Shown in pieces: positions 1 through 12,149 of a stretch of DNA of 64,000 bases. The DNA lies in assembly GCA_015698045.1 (NCBI GenBank), contig BLAL01000176.1:186001-250000 (forward strand). The letters run 5' to 3'. Below the pieces are notes generated by a model that saw only the letters and a list, made by a program, of their open reading frames with translations, was not told the DNA's origin and ran no database searches. A program made the translations under genes and the position numbers. Origin of the DNA: Rhizophagus clarus. Lineage: Eukaryota; Glomeromycota; Glomeromycetes; Glomerales; Glomeraceae. Within the stretch, counting starts at the first letter, position 1; each line of letters begins with the position of its first letter.

Positions 1-2375
1 AACATAATAATAGGTCTTGATGGTCGTAAATTTATCATATACTTGGACTACATTGTCCATCTTAATTCGGAAAAAGAAAAAAAGAAAATACAACTCCTTC
101 ATGGCAATAGAAATTCTTCTACAAAATGATTTTTGACATGATCTAGAATCTTTCTTCTACGTATTGTACTGGATTTATAGCGAATACTAAAGTCTCCGTG
201 GTTGCAAATGAAAAAATTTGTTGGCGTGAGACATCAGGTTCTCCAGAAAACATGGGTTTTATTAAATTGACATGATAAATCAATTCGATTCTGTTGTCAA
301 CCCTTTTTCACTGTATTTTGACTGTTTCAAAATTTTGGGAAATTAAGACACTAATCAAAAAAGGAAGATTAAGAACAGATGTTTCATATGAAAAAGTATT
401 GAAGTTATTCAAGATGAGATTTATAGAAGGGATTCCGAAAACTTGCTAACAAGATTAGAAAGACTAACTACTTGATTTCTGTATCTATCAATCAATGGAA
501 ATTATGTAACGTAATAGGTCCACAGACCTAAAAATAGAGAGGACTCAATTCGACTATGGACGGAATAACTAATGTTTTGCAAGAAAGTCTTAGTGAGTGA
601 CTGTATGATTTGGTCATCTGCTCTTTTTTACGTCTTGGTCTACTACTGCACAGTTAATTTCTGGTATTCATTTCGAATGGGATTATATCTTCCAAGATTA
701 CATGTTTGAATAAATATTTTCTGTGCCACACACTTGGCGCCCTCAACTCGTGTAAAAAATTTATTATCCAAATGACGGAATAAATATAATTTACATTTAA
801 TTGTACAAATTTCATGGATTAAGCATACAAGAGATTTTGTCTCACATATATTATAAATAAAATAGATGATATAATAGATCAAATCACTAACGAATGAAGG
901 AATGATACTTTTAAATAGTCGGAAATCCTGTTTCTATGGCGTTGCATCCGAAGATATAGGAAAGATCCCACGTGCACTATATTCAGACAATCTATTCGAA
1001 TCGTTCATAAACTCTACTCTCGTCATGTTCTCTTAATCTAACATAGTCAATCCACTTTCAAAGAAGAGTGCCAATAAGGAAAAAAATTATTATTGTAAAA
1101 TATTTAATAATAATCACTCCAACCAATTTAATAATAAACTTACCAATCCAGTTTTTAAAAAACCTGAGTAGTTAAAAATTTTAAGATGAACGTCATGATA
1201 TACCAACTTATCACCGATCACTTCTCGCTCAGGTACGACTAAATTATAAGGCAAACGATATTCAACCCAATCTTTTTTGCGGGCAATGCTAGAGAACATC
1301 GAACGTTGTGGAGTATGATTGTATTCATGAATGGTCATCTCTTCATTTCCATCCTCAATCTATTAATATAATTCAATTATATGAGTCGTAAATTAAACAT
1401 TATGGATATGTCAACGTGTAAGTAAGATATACATACTTTTTCGACGACAGTAGCGGAAAAGTTTAGATCATGAATATCATTTTCAGATTTAATTTTTAAT
1501 CGCCATACAATGTCGTAGATACCAGGCAGAACGGCTTTTAGGGTTGACATAACCTTTAAAAAAATTTTTTTTAGAATGGTGACTGCAACGAGTTATGATA
1601 GGATTCGTGCATACATCAAACCACCAAACATTATCCAGAAACACAATTTTTCCAAATTCACTATTTGAAAATATAGACGTAAGTAAATAAAATGTAAAAG
1701 ATGTTCGATAAATGAAGGCTTACTAGATACTACCTCTGCGAATCTTCGAGAGTCCGCCAATGATGATAATTTCCACCTCCTTGTTGAATGTCTAACCAAG
1801 TGATGCGTCGTTCTTTGGCCATAAAACTAATATGCCTGGCTGTTATGTAATAATATCAATTAGGATTGCTAAAAAAAAAAAAAAAAAATGTAAATGTAAA
1901 TGTAAATGATAACTTACATAGTCGTTTATAAAGCTTTTTGTTTATAATATTTACAGGCTGTTCTTCACTGTTACTTCCTCTCGAAGCATATTCTTCTGCA
2001 ATCATTTTATTTAGTTCTTCGGACACGTAATTTACAGGAAATTGATTAATACAAATTGACTGCCAAACGTAGTCATCTTGAATAAATGACCAAAGATTCT
2101 TGTTAACCTGCGATCAGTAAAGAAGAGAGACATAAGTTGTCAATAGTAGGAACATATGTTAGTGGTAGCTTTATTAATATACCAAAGAAATGGAACAGAG
2201 ATCTTTAGCAGGTAGAAAACTAAGGACATTGACAACGATTTCGCTGGGAACTTGAGAAAAGAAGTCGGACATTCTAGGTTGAAGTTTTATAAACTGTTAA
2301 GGGGACAATCAATCAACGTAACATATAAGTAGCCGATCATGCAATATTACGTAATTATGATATCCATCAGATAGT
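1..2375. repeat. Segmental duplication, block 1 end (pairs with 47,303-49,536)
   Basis: The whole stretch, with the F-box/PP2-like gene and its 3' flank, aligns collinearly by eye with 47,303-49,536. Both start with 'aacataataatagg' and fall apart just after the gene's 5' flank. Bases 1-1,022 hold only the downstream flank of the gene; I see no coding exon there. The match starts at base 1, so the duplicated unit probably extends left of the window. Confidence 0.85.
1023..2272 (-). CDS. F-box protein with PP2-like (phloem protein 2-type) C-terminal domain, copy 1
   Basis: I read seven exons whose phases close into 259 codons plus stop: 2272-2183, 2107-1918, 1839-1734, 1660-1615, 1553-1437, 1359-1144 and 1037-1023, all with GT-AG introns of about 60-110 bp. 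The first exon encodes an F-box start (MSDFFSQVPSEIVVNVLSFL) and the second continues it (VWQSICINQFPV). Exons 3-6 give a PP2-like pattern: ITWLDIQ, then FGKIVFLDNVWWFDV, then LPGIYDIVWRLKI, then WVEYRLPYNLVVPE. F-box proteins normally recruit Skp1-Cullin ubiquitin ligases; PP2 domains bind glycans or other ligands in plants. Substrate recognition through the PP2-like part is inference. The exon model is manual, but the reading frame is conserved in the paralogue at 48,198-49,449 apart from one base in exon 1. Confidence 0.75.
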
Positions 2376-2509
2376 CGAAACGCATCATGTAATTACGCCG
2401 AAATGTCAAATTAGCTGCCTGACCGTACCATCAGAGACAAACCAAAGGGGAATCTGATTGGTTCATCATCATCAGCTATACTAATTATTTATTTATCGTT
2501 TTACGCGAT

Positions 2510-2528
2510 AAAAAACTTTTCTTTTCAT
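2510..2528. repeat. Left target-site duplication of the LINE insertion
   Basis: This 19-bp stretch (aaaaaacttttcttttcat) recurs at 4,379-4,397 with one mismatch, directly after the A-tail. It flanks the retroposon on both sides as expected for target-primed reverse transcription. Confidence 0.75.
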
Positions 2529-4378
2529 TGCCAGATATACGGCGATTTAACAAAAATGCGCGTCGTTAAACATCGTCAATGGACTAAGTATATTGACAAT
2601 AACGATAATCAAAACATACAAACAAATAACGAAGAAAAAATAATAAAACCCTTCGACACGTTCAAGAATATTTCAATGAAAAATGATCAGGTGATAAATG
2701 ATAATGATATGGAAATAGAAGAAGGTTTATTTGAATTCGCGCACAATAAAATCGACGCTAATAGACTATATATTGATAAATAATAACAAAAGCAAAGAAA
2801 TAAGAAAAACGATAGAAAACAGTCAACAGAGTTTCACGTTAGAGAAGAAATTCAGAGTCAAATGCGTAGCGATAACGAAAAAATCAAAAACAAACGACGA
2901 AAATACAATACAAAGTTTAATATCGATAGAAATTTATCCGATTCAAAAAAATACAACGAAATGGGCAATACAAGGAAAAATTCCGACTGTGATGACAGAA
3001 TTAAAGCGTACTGGCTAATGTTAATACTTATAGCGGTAATATTGCCAAAAGACACCGAAACGATTTTCAATATAGAGAAAAACATTTGGGATAAATTAAG
3101 AGAATGGATGATACTAAGTCCAAGAAGACAACTAAACGATAAATATTACATATATCAAAAATTTTTAATGGAATTGAGATACGTAAATAACGAAACATGG
3201 ATTAGAGGAATGTAATATAGAAGATATAGATATAAAAGAAATATTAAAAAATAAAGCAAACGAGCTTAACGATATGGAAGAAAATATAGAATATATCGAT
3301 TTCAATCAAAACAGCTTATTGATATATACGTTGGATGGATAATATAATAGAAGGACAATATAGAAACCTAGTGAAAAAATTAAACGTAGCCACATATAGA
3401 GCCGATTTTATAAACGTAAACTCAATGAAAGACATTATGGATAACAATCTACATACGCTTATACATTGGGATTCCACGCTCGAGATAATTAATGATAAAA
3501 TAAATTACACGAACAAAAAGACATGTAAAGAAAACGACTCGAATATAATATTCCGATATAAAAACTTTATTAAACAGTTACCGACATACGAGATATGCTT
3601 TGAACGACAAGTCTATGGAGTAAAAGATAAAAAATGTATACGCTGCAATACAGATGAAACATGGAATCATATATGGATATGCCCAAAGAATAACAACGAT
3701 AAATAAAATACAAGAAGAAGCATTGGAAGAAATATTAATAGAATAACGGAGCTGTCAAATGAACAACATAGTGAAATAGTTAAAGTCATTAAAGATCTAA
3801 GTGAAGAAAAATCGGAAATATTACAATTAGACAATATCCAATATGAATGGATAAGAGGATTATTGTCAATTCAGACATACAAAACATTACAGAAACACAA
3901 TATAATATCGATATGGAAAAAAATTGATATCGAGAATACTAGATAAAACAAAAATATTAATCTGGAATCAAAGGTGCAATACAGTGACGGACATAGAAAA
4001 ATCGTTGGGAATTAATAAAAAGGACAAAAGAAAAAATACAGAAAAACACAACATAACGAAAAAAAAAATTTAACACAAAAACAACAAAAAGAATATAAAA
4101 AACGCAAAAAACAAAAAATATTAACCACTAAAACACAATTATTGATAAATGCTAACATTAGATAGAAATTTTAAAATAATTAAAACTAGTCAGATAGAAG
4201 GTAAAATAGAATTTACTAACAACTTGATAGATTCACATGTAGGAAATAGTCGATAATTTGCGTTAACGCAAAATATGGTATATAGTGAATTATATTTTAC
4301 TAATGTATACAATATTGTAATTGTTCTTTTTTTTACAATAAAGCAATAAAATATGCATTTACCATAAAAAAAAAAAAA
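2529..4378 (+). mobile_element. 5'-truncated non-LTR retrotransposon (LINE), C-terminal part only, decayed
   Basis: A 1.85-kb insertion ends in a poly-A run after AATAAA-like signals and is bracketed by 19-bp direct repeats. It holds open stretches in shifting frames at 2,556-2,783, 2,862-3,215 and 3,335-3,706. The last ends with a Cys/His cluster (KCIRCNTDETWNHIWICP), the kind of zinc-binding motif found after the reverse transcriptase in many LINE ORF2 proteins. Further on come fragments resembling the basic LINE C-terminus (a WNQRC-like stretch, then a Lys-rich tail). At least three frame changes or stops are visible, and the reverse transcriptase and endonuclease are absent, so this copy is dead. 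The element stops only 27 bp before the first ATG, so the truncation point happens to lie close to a start codon. Confidence 0.7.
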
Positions 4379-5125
4379 AAAAAACTTTTCTCTTCATACT
4401 TTCTTCCCCTTTTCATATTTTAAAAATATTTTTTAATATTTTAAATTTCTGTTAAATAAAGTTAAATATTTTTCACTAGCAGCACTTCAGGCATAAAACT
4501 ATATTTTAAAACTATAAATATTTCATTAACAAACGCGTTTTATGGAGATTTCACAACATAATTTCAGCAGTTGGTCATATTAAACAGGTGAAAAGTGCCT
4601 AAGAAAAGTTGTTTATGAGGTATGGAGAAGCTTGAATATTTGTATTGATTTCCACGAAGTTATATTTTTATAATACTAAGACGCGTTTTATTTTTTACTT
4701 CAAGTTATAATTTATATTTTAAACACTTTGGTCAAGAGAAACAAGTGAAATAAGCTTTAAATATGTTGTTTTAAATTTCATATATACTGATTTTTATTGG
4801 AACTAGCATAAAATATTTGTGTGGAGTTATCTGTTATTATTTTTTTTTTTGTAATAATATACTAGTAGACGCGTTTTTTATTAAATTTCAATATTTCATG
4901 TAATATAACATTTAATAAAATCTTTTATTTAATAAAATTGTGCAAAATATTTATTCTTTTTAAGGTATGAAAAGTATAAAATACATATTTTTTATTCTTT
5001 ATTCTTTAATGTTTTTAAATTTTTTTTCAAAAAATGCAAAGTCAAATTTATGACAGTCAAAAAAATTGACATTTACAGTTATTCTAAAGCAATATATTCG
5101 GCGTAACCTGTCACACATTAGTCGA
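4379..5125. other. Non-coding AT-rich spacer
   Basis: After the right copy of the LINE target duplication (4,379-4,397) this stretch is very AT-rich, with a recurring 'acgcgttttat' motif near 4,530, 4,680 and 4,868. I see no gene, RNA gene or inverted repeat. Confidence 0.5.
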
Positions 5126-6421
5126 AACCACAATTTTCATGGAATCGGTTTTTGAGAATGGCCCCTTCACAAGGATGACACGATGCAGTCGAGGCACCGT
5201 TCTGATGAAAATAGAACAGTCAAGAGTTAATTAACCCTTCCATTTATACAATCCTAAACAATGGACTATTCAGTTCAGACCTACTAAATGGCTTTAATTC
5301 ATACCATCACGTGTTTAATGAACGCAACCGAACGAAGCCACCAAAGGTATGTCATGTGGACTTGTTCGAAGAAATGCCCTGAGCGTCTATCATTCTATAT
5401 TTGTCTAAGTTAACTAGCAAGATAATTTACTTTATGAGCTTTACTTTTCCGGTTATTTCTAATTCTAGATAAAGAACATTCAGGAAAAAATGTTATAAAC
5501 GAAATTCCATACTAATAAAAATAATAATTCACATAATAACTCTGTGATGAAAATTGTTTAAATATTGAAAGATGGCCAGCACTGCGCATACTGCGTATAG
5601 CGCAAATACACGTTAAATCGTTAAGACCTACATCCCAATCTAGAGTTACTTTATCTTATAATCTTATTGGCTCTCATCATCAAATGTTGTTGGGAACCTT
5701 CATAAAATCATAGATGAGGATTTATTGGCAGGAGGAAAAGCGGCTGAAAATTTAATTTTAGAAAGGTCAATTAATTTTTCGATCTGTTTATGTAAAATTC
5801 TTTTTTTTACGCGCTTATTATAATTATTTAAAATTGAATAAGCGGTAAATGCGCACATGATTTTAGAGTTTACGCACATGCCTTTTACGTATAATATGCG
5901 CTTGTGCCAATAAAAAATTTTGAATTATCTGATAATAAGTACTTAAATCATTATTGATACGAAAAAAAAAAATAATATGACACAGCCTGTAATAATGTTC
6001 TATACATCAATTGTGGATCTAAATATTCCGTGTCGTATTCGAAGAGGACGTATCCTTTTAACTTATTTTTTGTATTATCTCTAGGGATTCTTATTTTAAC
6101 CTCCCAACTTCGCCTGCATTTTAGGAATTCAGCTTCACACATATCCTTACGTTTATTATCAAATTTCTCCCAGTATTTCTGATAATTAAATTATTCTAAT
6201 CTCTCCTTAGGCATATTGAATTTGCAAATAAAGGACAAGAGTATCTATGTCCGGTTTATTTTTAGTAATATGAATGGTTCATTTAGATTCAATTCCGGCC
6301 AGCGGGATTCAGTCGAGGCACTTAGCTGAAATCGAGGCGTTCGTCTGCCCTTCCGATGCATTAGTTTAATTTGATTCTTTTCTCCTTCGGAATCGATAAA
6401 GCTACAGTATCTTGATTTTGC
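5126..6421 (-). repeat. Dispersed 1.3-kb repeat, copy R1, with decayed ORF
   Basis: This unit starts at 'caattttcatggaatcgg' and recurs at 13,686-14,974 and, interrupted, at 49,537-50,670. On the minus strand its distal half keeps pieces of a coding region: EKNQIKLMH near 6,370, then YQKYWEKFDNKRK near 6,150, then the open frame 6,142-5,951. The same pieces appear in copy R2 with different stops, so both are decayed copies of one ancestral protein-coding sequence. I do not recognise the protein. Copy R3 has only the left half. No terminal inverted repeat was found. Confidence 0.6.
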
Positions 6422-7460
6422 CTTTCATGATCGGTAGTGAATTCTATATTAGGTTTTTTGGTGAAGTGATCTATAATAGTTCGAATTTTCCGTCAGAGAA
6501 TTTCGAAATAGAGTTTGCACATGATTTAATAGATCTGACCTTTATCTAGTGCTATTTTTCGAATAACCTGTAAATCATCCTAACTCTTTCGGATTTTTTA
6601 TAAAGAGGTTCACGCTTAGTACTAGGATTCTGTGCAATAATAAAATCGTAAATTCTACCTTTAGTTTTTTTTTATCTCTAAACATGATTTCATCTATACT
6701 TTTATTAAATCCTATAGTAAAAATACCGATCTTCCTCCTAACGTAGCGACGATTAGTCTATTAAAAAACCGTTCTTTATAGATGGGAGTATAACTTAAGA
6801 AAACTGATTGTGATGACAAGCGTTTAAAAGATCTAATTAATGGAATTCTGTAACAGTCAACAGCTAAATAGCAATTAATTGCTGTATAATTTAAAGGCCA
6901 AAAATAAAAGTGCTTCGTATAAGATTCTTGTAATATTTGGCTCAACAGGATTAGGTAGTAGATTGCATACTTGCACAAATGATCTTTTCTCTTTGAATTA
7001 ATGAATGAACGATTCATATACAGCAGAAAAAGGATAGTCAATACCTTTTAAAGTCAAAAATTAATTTAAAAGTTGGCAATCGTCATATATGTCATATACT
7101 TTACATTTATAATTAAAAAACACTTATAATTGATTTTAATACTTATCAATAAGTTGATATTATGATAAATTTATAGTGTCGGGCAATAATTTGACATTTT
7201 ACTAATTTTTTTTAATTAATTCTCTTAGTAAATTTTTATTTTTTTTAAAAAAATTGATTTTTGGCTTCCTAGAAAGTTGATCTGATTGCAATAAATCACA
7301 TGACATTCCATGGTTATATAAGCGAATGCCCGAAACATTCGTGATCATCATTTCTCCTCTTTTTTTTTTTGAGATAAACCTAACAATAACTTCGTAATAT
7401 AAATCTAAATTATTCTTGCGACAATTTGAAGAATATACTTTATGCAATATGAAATACCGT
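6422..7460. other. Spacer with a 109-codon minus-strand open frame of unknown status
   Basis: The minus-strand frame 7,041-6,712 is Ile/Leu/Tyr-rich, has no recognised motif and no copy elsewhere in the window. It directly follows the coding relic of repeat R1 and might be a further part of the same dead gene. The rest is AT-rich with homopolymer runs. From about 7,400 the sequence aligns with 56,080 onward. Confidence 0.3.
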
Positions 7461-7963
7461 TTACCGTCCGTTCAAATCATGCACCACAATTTTGCTTTTG
7501 CATTAAGGCAAGTATCTATTTTTTTTTTTTTAAAAAAAAATTAAATCAAAATTTTATGATATTTGGAGGAATGAAAATATTATAAATGATACTGTATATT
7601 AATATCATTATCATCAATCTGAAAGTAATAATAAAGATGTTTTACAACTTTAGCGTATGCGGAAAAGAAAATTGATTAACAACATTACATTCATATTATG
7701 ATGATAGCGATTGGATTTTATATTCTAGAAATTATGTATTAAAACAATCCTTTTGATATCTTCTACGAGAGAAAAAGGTTATTTAAGACAATTTATGTAA
7801 GTGAAAAAAAGATTTTGTAGTGATTGTAATCTGTGAAGCTAAAGTAACATTATTTTTTTTTTTCTTAAAATTTTAGTTCACACGATTTATATATTGATCG
7901 TATTATTTGACGCGTATCCAAATTTTACTTTGGCAGAAAGTGAGTGAAATTAATTTAACACAA

Positions 7964-7994
<31 letters not shown>

Positions 7995-8234
7995 TAAATA
8001 AAAAATAAATAATGAAGTTTTTCACGATCGATCGAGTTAATAAGCGTTAATATATCCATAAGCATATGTAAGTCAAAAAAGTGAAAAAAAAAAATGCAAC
8101 TCCGACAAGAGAATCAAGGAATGAGCTTACAAGTAGTGTTAAAAGTCTACTAAATAGATATAGATGGCAAGACATTATGTAGATATTGATGATTTCAAAA
8201 TGATGATCTTTTGATATAAATTATCTATTATTAA

Positions 8235-8832
8235 ATGGATCATATTAAAGAATTAAACCGTAAAGAAATTGTTAGTGGTACTTCTGATATGCAATGGACT
8301 GTTTCAACTTTAAGACGTGCCGCAATTCATGTAAGTAATTACGCGTTTACGCGTGTCACTAAATTTTTTTTTTTTTAACGAAAATTTTAAATTTTTTAAT
8401 TTCTTCTTTCTTTCTAGTTGTGTTTGGCACTTTCTTCATTGGTTATTATTATGAAGGTATTTTTAATAATGTCATTCACATACGAATATTTTTATCTATA
8501 TAATATATATATTACATAAGGAATTTTACTTATATATTAACTTTCTCGTATCAACAACATATCAACAATAATGACAATTAATAATAATCATTGTTTTAGA
8601 ATAACTGAATAAAACTAAAATCACAACATCCAAGCAGTCAAGTACATCAATGACGAGTAGATTAACGCTCATGAACGCGGCAAAAAAGATAGTAAAAGAA
8701 GAATGGCAAGATTCTTTACGTGATGATGAATATTTAATAGGAGGAGGTGGTGGAACGTTAACAACTACTTCTACTCCATTAACATTATCATTTATTCCAC
8801 TAGTAACGAACACACCCACAATCATAACCTGA
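8235..8832 (+). pseudogene. Small unknown gene or gene relic, copy 1 (pairs with about 56,770-57,860)
   Basis: Three exon-like stretches with clean splice signals line up between the paralogous blocks. At 8,235-8,330 the frame reads IVSGTSDMQWTVSTLRRAAI and is followed by GTAAGT. At 8,418-8,456 a short hydrophobic exon (LCLALSSLVIIMK) lies between a TCTAG acceptor and a GTATTT donor. At 8,600-8,832 comes a frame with NAAKKIVKEEWQDSL and a Gly/Thr run. Joined in the obvious phase, the third exon meets a stop at once, and an upstream start exon (ATGGCAGAAA near 56,770) has lost its ATG here near 7,930. I recognise no family. It is most likely a decayed host gene; a differently spliced live gene is possible. 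Confidence 0.35.
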
Positions 8833-9002
8833 ATTACATCATACAAATACTAATAATATGTTAATCATTCTAATTCGAATGTACTAAATGCAGCTGCAAT
8901 GAATTCAATGACAAATAATATTTTACAAAATAAATCTAGTATTGAAATAAATCGTAATAAAGCGCATGAAAGATTAAATTCAAGATCTTTATCAAGATCT
9001 AA

Positions 9003-11810
9003 TTCATATCCGATTATGAAAGTAACTCCCAAAGTAGTGAAGAAGAATCTGTAACGTCTGACGATTCTGAGCTGTCATTCACAACAGACGTTAATGCTGA
9101 TGATTATAAGGAATATAGTGCTTTATTTACTGGAATTCCAAATGATCCTGATGATGTGTATCAGGAATTTCCATCTGAAGAATTTGCAGAATTTATGCAC
9201 ATAATGACAAAATTCCGCGTACAAGATCCACTTGCTAATACCTTTATACGATTTTTTAACAAATATTCAAATCAGAATGATAAGCCATTGCCATCAACAG
9301 CACAAACTGGACGAGTATTTGTAGAAAATTTACAGCTTCCAGATTTCAAATGGCGAAAAGAAACTATTTTTGAATATCAAGAAAAAGAGTATGTTTTTGA
9401 ATATAGAACAGTACTCGATGGTATACGTCAAATTTTAATGAATAAGAATTTAACCGAGGATTTTATATTTAAATATAAACAATCTATTAACAATGTAAAT
9501 ACCATTTATTAAAATTTCAGTTTTTAATTGTTTTAGTAATTGCTAATATTAATTTTTTTAAAATTTCGCAATTAAAAGAATACCAACCAGCATCAATACA
9601 CGGATATGTATGATTCTAATTGGTGGGAAAATGTAGAAAAAAACCTCCCAATTGGAGCACATGTTATGCCAATCATTTTGTACGCAGATGCTACTCTTTG
9701 TGATCATTTAGGCAAGACTTCACGACATCCAATATTTATGACGATTGGAAATATTCCCTTAGCTCGTCGTAATAAGACTGATGCAAAGATTTTACTTGGA
9801 TATATTTCCAGTCTTGAGTATCATAGTTTATCAGAAAAACAATCAGCCCAATTTCGCTCAGCTTCACGTAATCTTTTTCATTGTGCACTTGCAACAATTC
9901 TGTGACCATTGAGAGCTTTAAGTAATACGGGTATACATTTATATGTCAATAGTACTCTTAAATGGTTTTATCCGTATTTGGCATTAATAATTGCTGATTG
10001 GCCCAAGGCATGTGCTATGTGTACTACTTATGGATCACCAAATTCTTTGCATCCATGTCATTTTTGCTTAGTGGATCGTAATGTGATGAACAATATACAC
10101 ATCAAACAAGAAGATATTGTTATTCGTAATGAAAATAATGTTAAAGATGCTTTGCGTTGTGGTAATGGCAAGCAAATCTCAGTGCATTATATAAGAAATG
10201 CATTATGGAAATGACCATAAGTAATTATTAAAGGATACTATTTTATTTCAATAAAATATACTATGATTAATTAGTTTCAAACTTGGTTTTGTAATTATAA
10301 CTGTATAGGTATTTTAATGTCTACACTATGTGTGTGATTGACCGCATGCATCATGCAGACCTTGGTCTCTTTCAATATCAATTACGATTTACAGTTGAGC
10401 TATTGAATTCAAAATATGGTAGTGGTCCAATAAAAATTCTTGAAGAACGTTTTTCTCAAATTCCACGTTATCCAAATCTTAAGATTTTTAAAAATGGATT
10501 TGAAAGACTTAATCGGTTAACTGCATCTGAATACTGGGATTTAATGAAAGTTATGATATTTGCTTTAGATAATTTAATATCAGATAAAAACCTGAATAAG
10601 AATTTGTGTGATCTTTTTTCACTATGGATTGATATGTATATATGGAGCCGACAAGAAGAGTATACTGAATTTGATCTTTGTGAATTTGAGGTAAATTTAT
10701 TAGTACCTATATCACTAGTTTTTAAAATAATGAACTAATAATTTTTTGATGAACAGAAATCAATTGTTGAATGGGGTGATTTATTTATCAAACTTATGTC
10801 AAAATTCTCTCCATCAAATTTGAATATACCTAAACTACATAGCTGGTGTTATCATTTAATACCATTAATTCGTCAATTTGGAGCTGTTAATGGATTCACA
10901 AGTGAAACTTATGAATTATTACATAAAACTAATGTTAAGCAGCCGTATCATATGACAAATAAACGTCATGTGAATACACAAATGCAGGCTATTGTAAGTA
11001 AATTTTTTGGCTGTATATTAAACGATTAAATATTTAATATTATTGTGCTTTTATTTTTAAGGTACAACGTCAAAATATTTTTACTACTTTATCAAAGTTT
11101 CAATTATGGTCTTATAATAATAAATGTCATGGAATTACATCAAAAAAACCTACTGAACAGATGACACAACATACAATTGATCAAATTATAAATCAATTAA
11201 GAAATAATCAAAATTTAAATAATCTTTGGATACGCGGTTTTGAAAAACTTAAAACTTGTATTTATGATTACTTTCAAGATATTGAAAAATGGACTTTTCA
11301 AGAAATTGAAGATGAAACAATTCAAATCGAAATATTTGAATTTGCATATTTAGATAATGATTATAAAGTTGTTATTTGTGCATCATCTAATTATCACGGA
11401 CAAGCTATTTTTTCAGATGTTTGTGTTGAAATGGATGAATCAGAACAAGATGATTATTGGACAGATAATGGATTATGTTATGCAAAGGTATGTTAATTAA
11501 TATACATTAGTATTTAATAATGTTAAATTTATAATAATTATTAAACATTATTTATTAATTTATTCAGATTCTTCTTTTTATTCGAACTAAGTCAACAAAA
11601 TTGGATAAGAATCTAGATCTTCCTCTTGTTTACTGGTACGATTTTGCATATCCAAATAATATACAACATCATTATTTTTACAAATGTGCAATTCTCAAAC
11701 ATGTTGAACATTATACTTTGATTCCTATTGCTTCAATTGCAAATATTGTGCACATTATATCAAAATTTGATGAACCGGAGATTTTTTATGTAAATAAATA
11801 TATCAAATAG
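9003..11810 (+). pseudogene. Plavaka-type DDE transposase, copy A (decayed)
   Basis: Coding blocks run from an acidic Ser-rich N-terminus (9,009, SDYESNSQSSEEESVTSDDS) to a C-terminal EIFYVNKYIK at 11,810. Family signals in order are SNWWENVEKNLP, then MPIILYADATLCDHLGK with HPIFMTIGNIPLARR, LALIIADWPKA with a CHFC pair, CVIDRMHHADLG, FTSETYELLHKT, and a WYDFAYP block. These give the D, D and E expected of the Plavaka/CMC-like DDE fold. Introns fit at about 9,500-9,578, 10,220-10,300, 10,691-10,756, 10,995-11,061 and 11,488-11,566. Stops break the frame at 9,903 and near 10,212, and no N-terminal C2H2 finger or terminal repeat was found, so this copy is dead and lacks its left part. It sits where the paralogous block continues with unrelated sequence (58,015). 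Confidence 0.75.
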
Positions 11811-12149
11811 ATCACTTAATAATTAAATACTTTAGCAATATTAATAGCAAATACATTTTTAGTAATAAATCCAAATACTTAATTAATACTAATTCTAATA
11901 ATAAAAAATAAATACCAAATTACCGCACTTTTTAAGCATTTTTTTAAATAGTACTTATAAAATATTTATAATTAATATTTTATTTATATTAAAATATAAT
12001 AGTAAATAAATATTTGTTTAAATACAAATAAGTACATATAAAATATTAAATATTTAATAAATACTAATTTTTAATATTTAATAAATATTTGTGTTTAACA
12101 AATATAAACTAAATGATTTCTTAACTTCGTGATGAATATGAGTGAAAAC
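11811..12149. other. AT-rich tail of the Plavaka A copy
   Basis: This stretch is almost pure A/T with many repeats of 'aaatatttaataaatact'-like strings. It may be the subterminal part of the transposon, but I could not find a terminal inverted repeat. No gene is visible. Confidence 0.4.

Noticed and set aside
1114-1338. Separate 74-aa gene (and its counterpart 48,284-48,469)
   Set aside because: Both are the sixth exon of the F-box/PP2-like gene running into its intron.
7960-8000. T-run next to A-run as a hairpin terminator
   Set aside because: Homopolymer runs are common in this AT-rich DNA and have no clear role in a eukaryotic nuclear genome.
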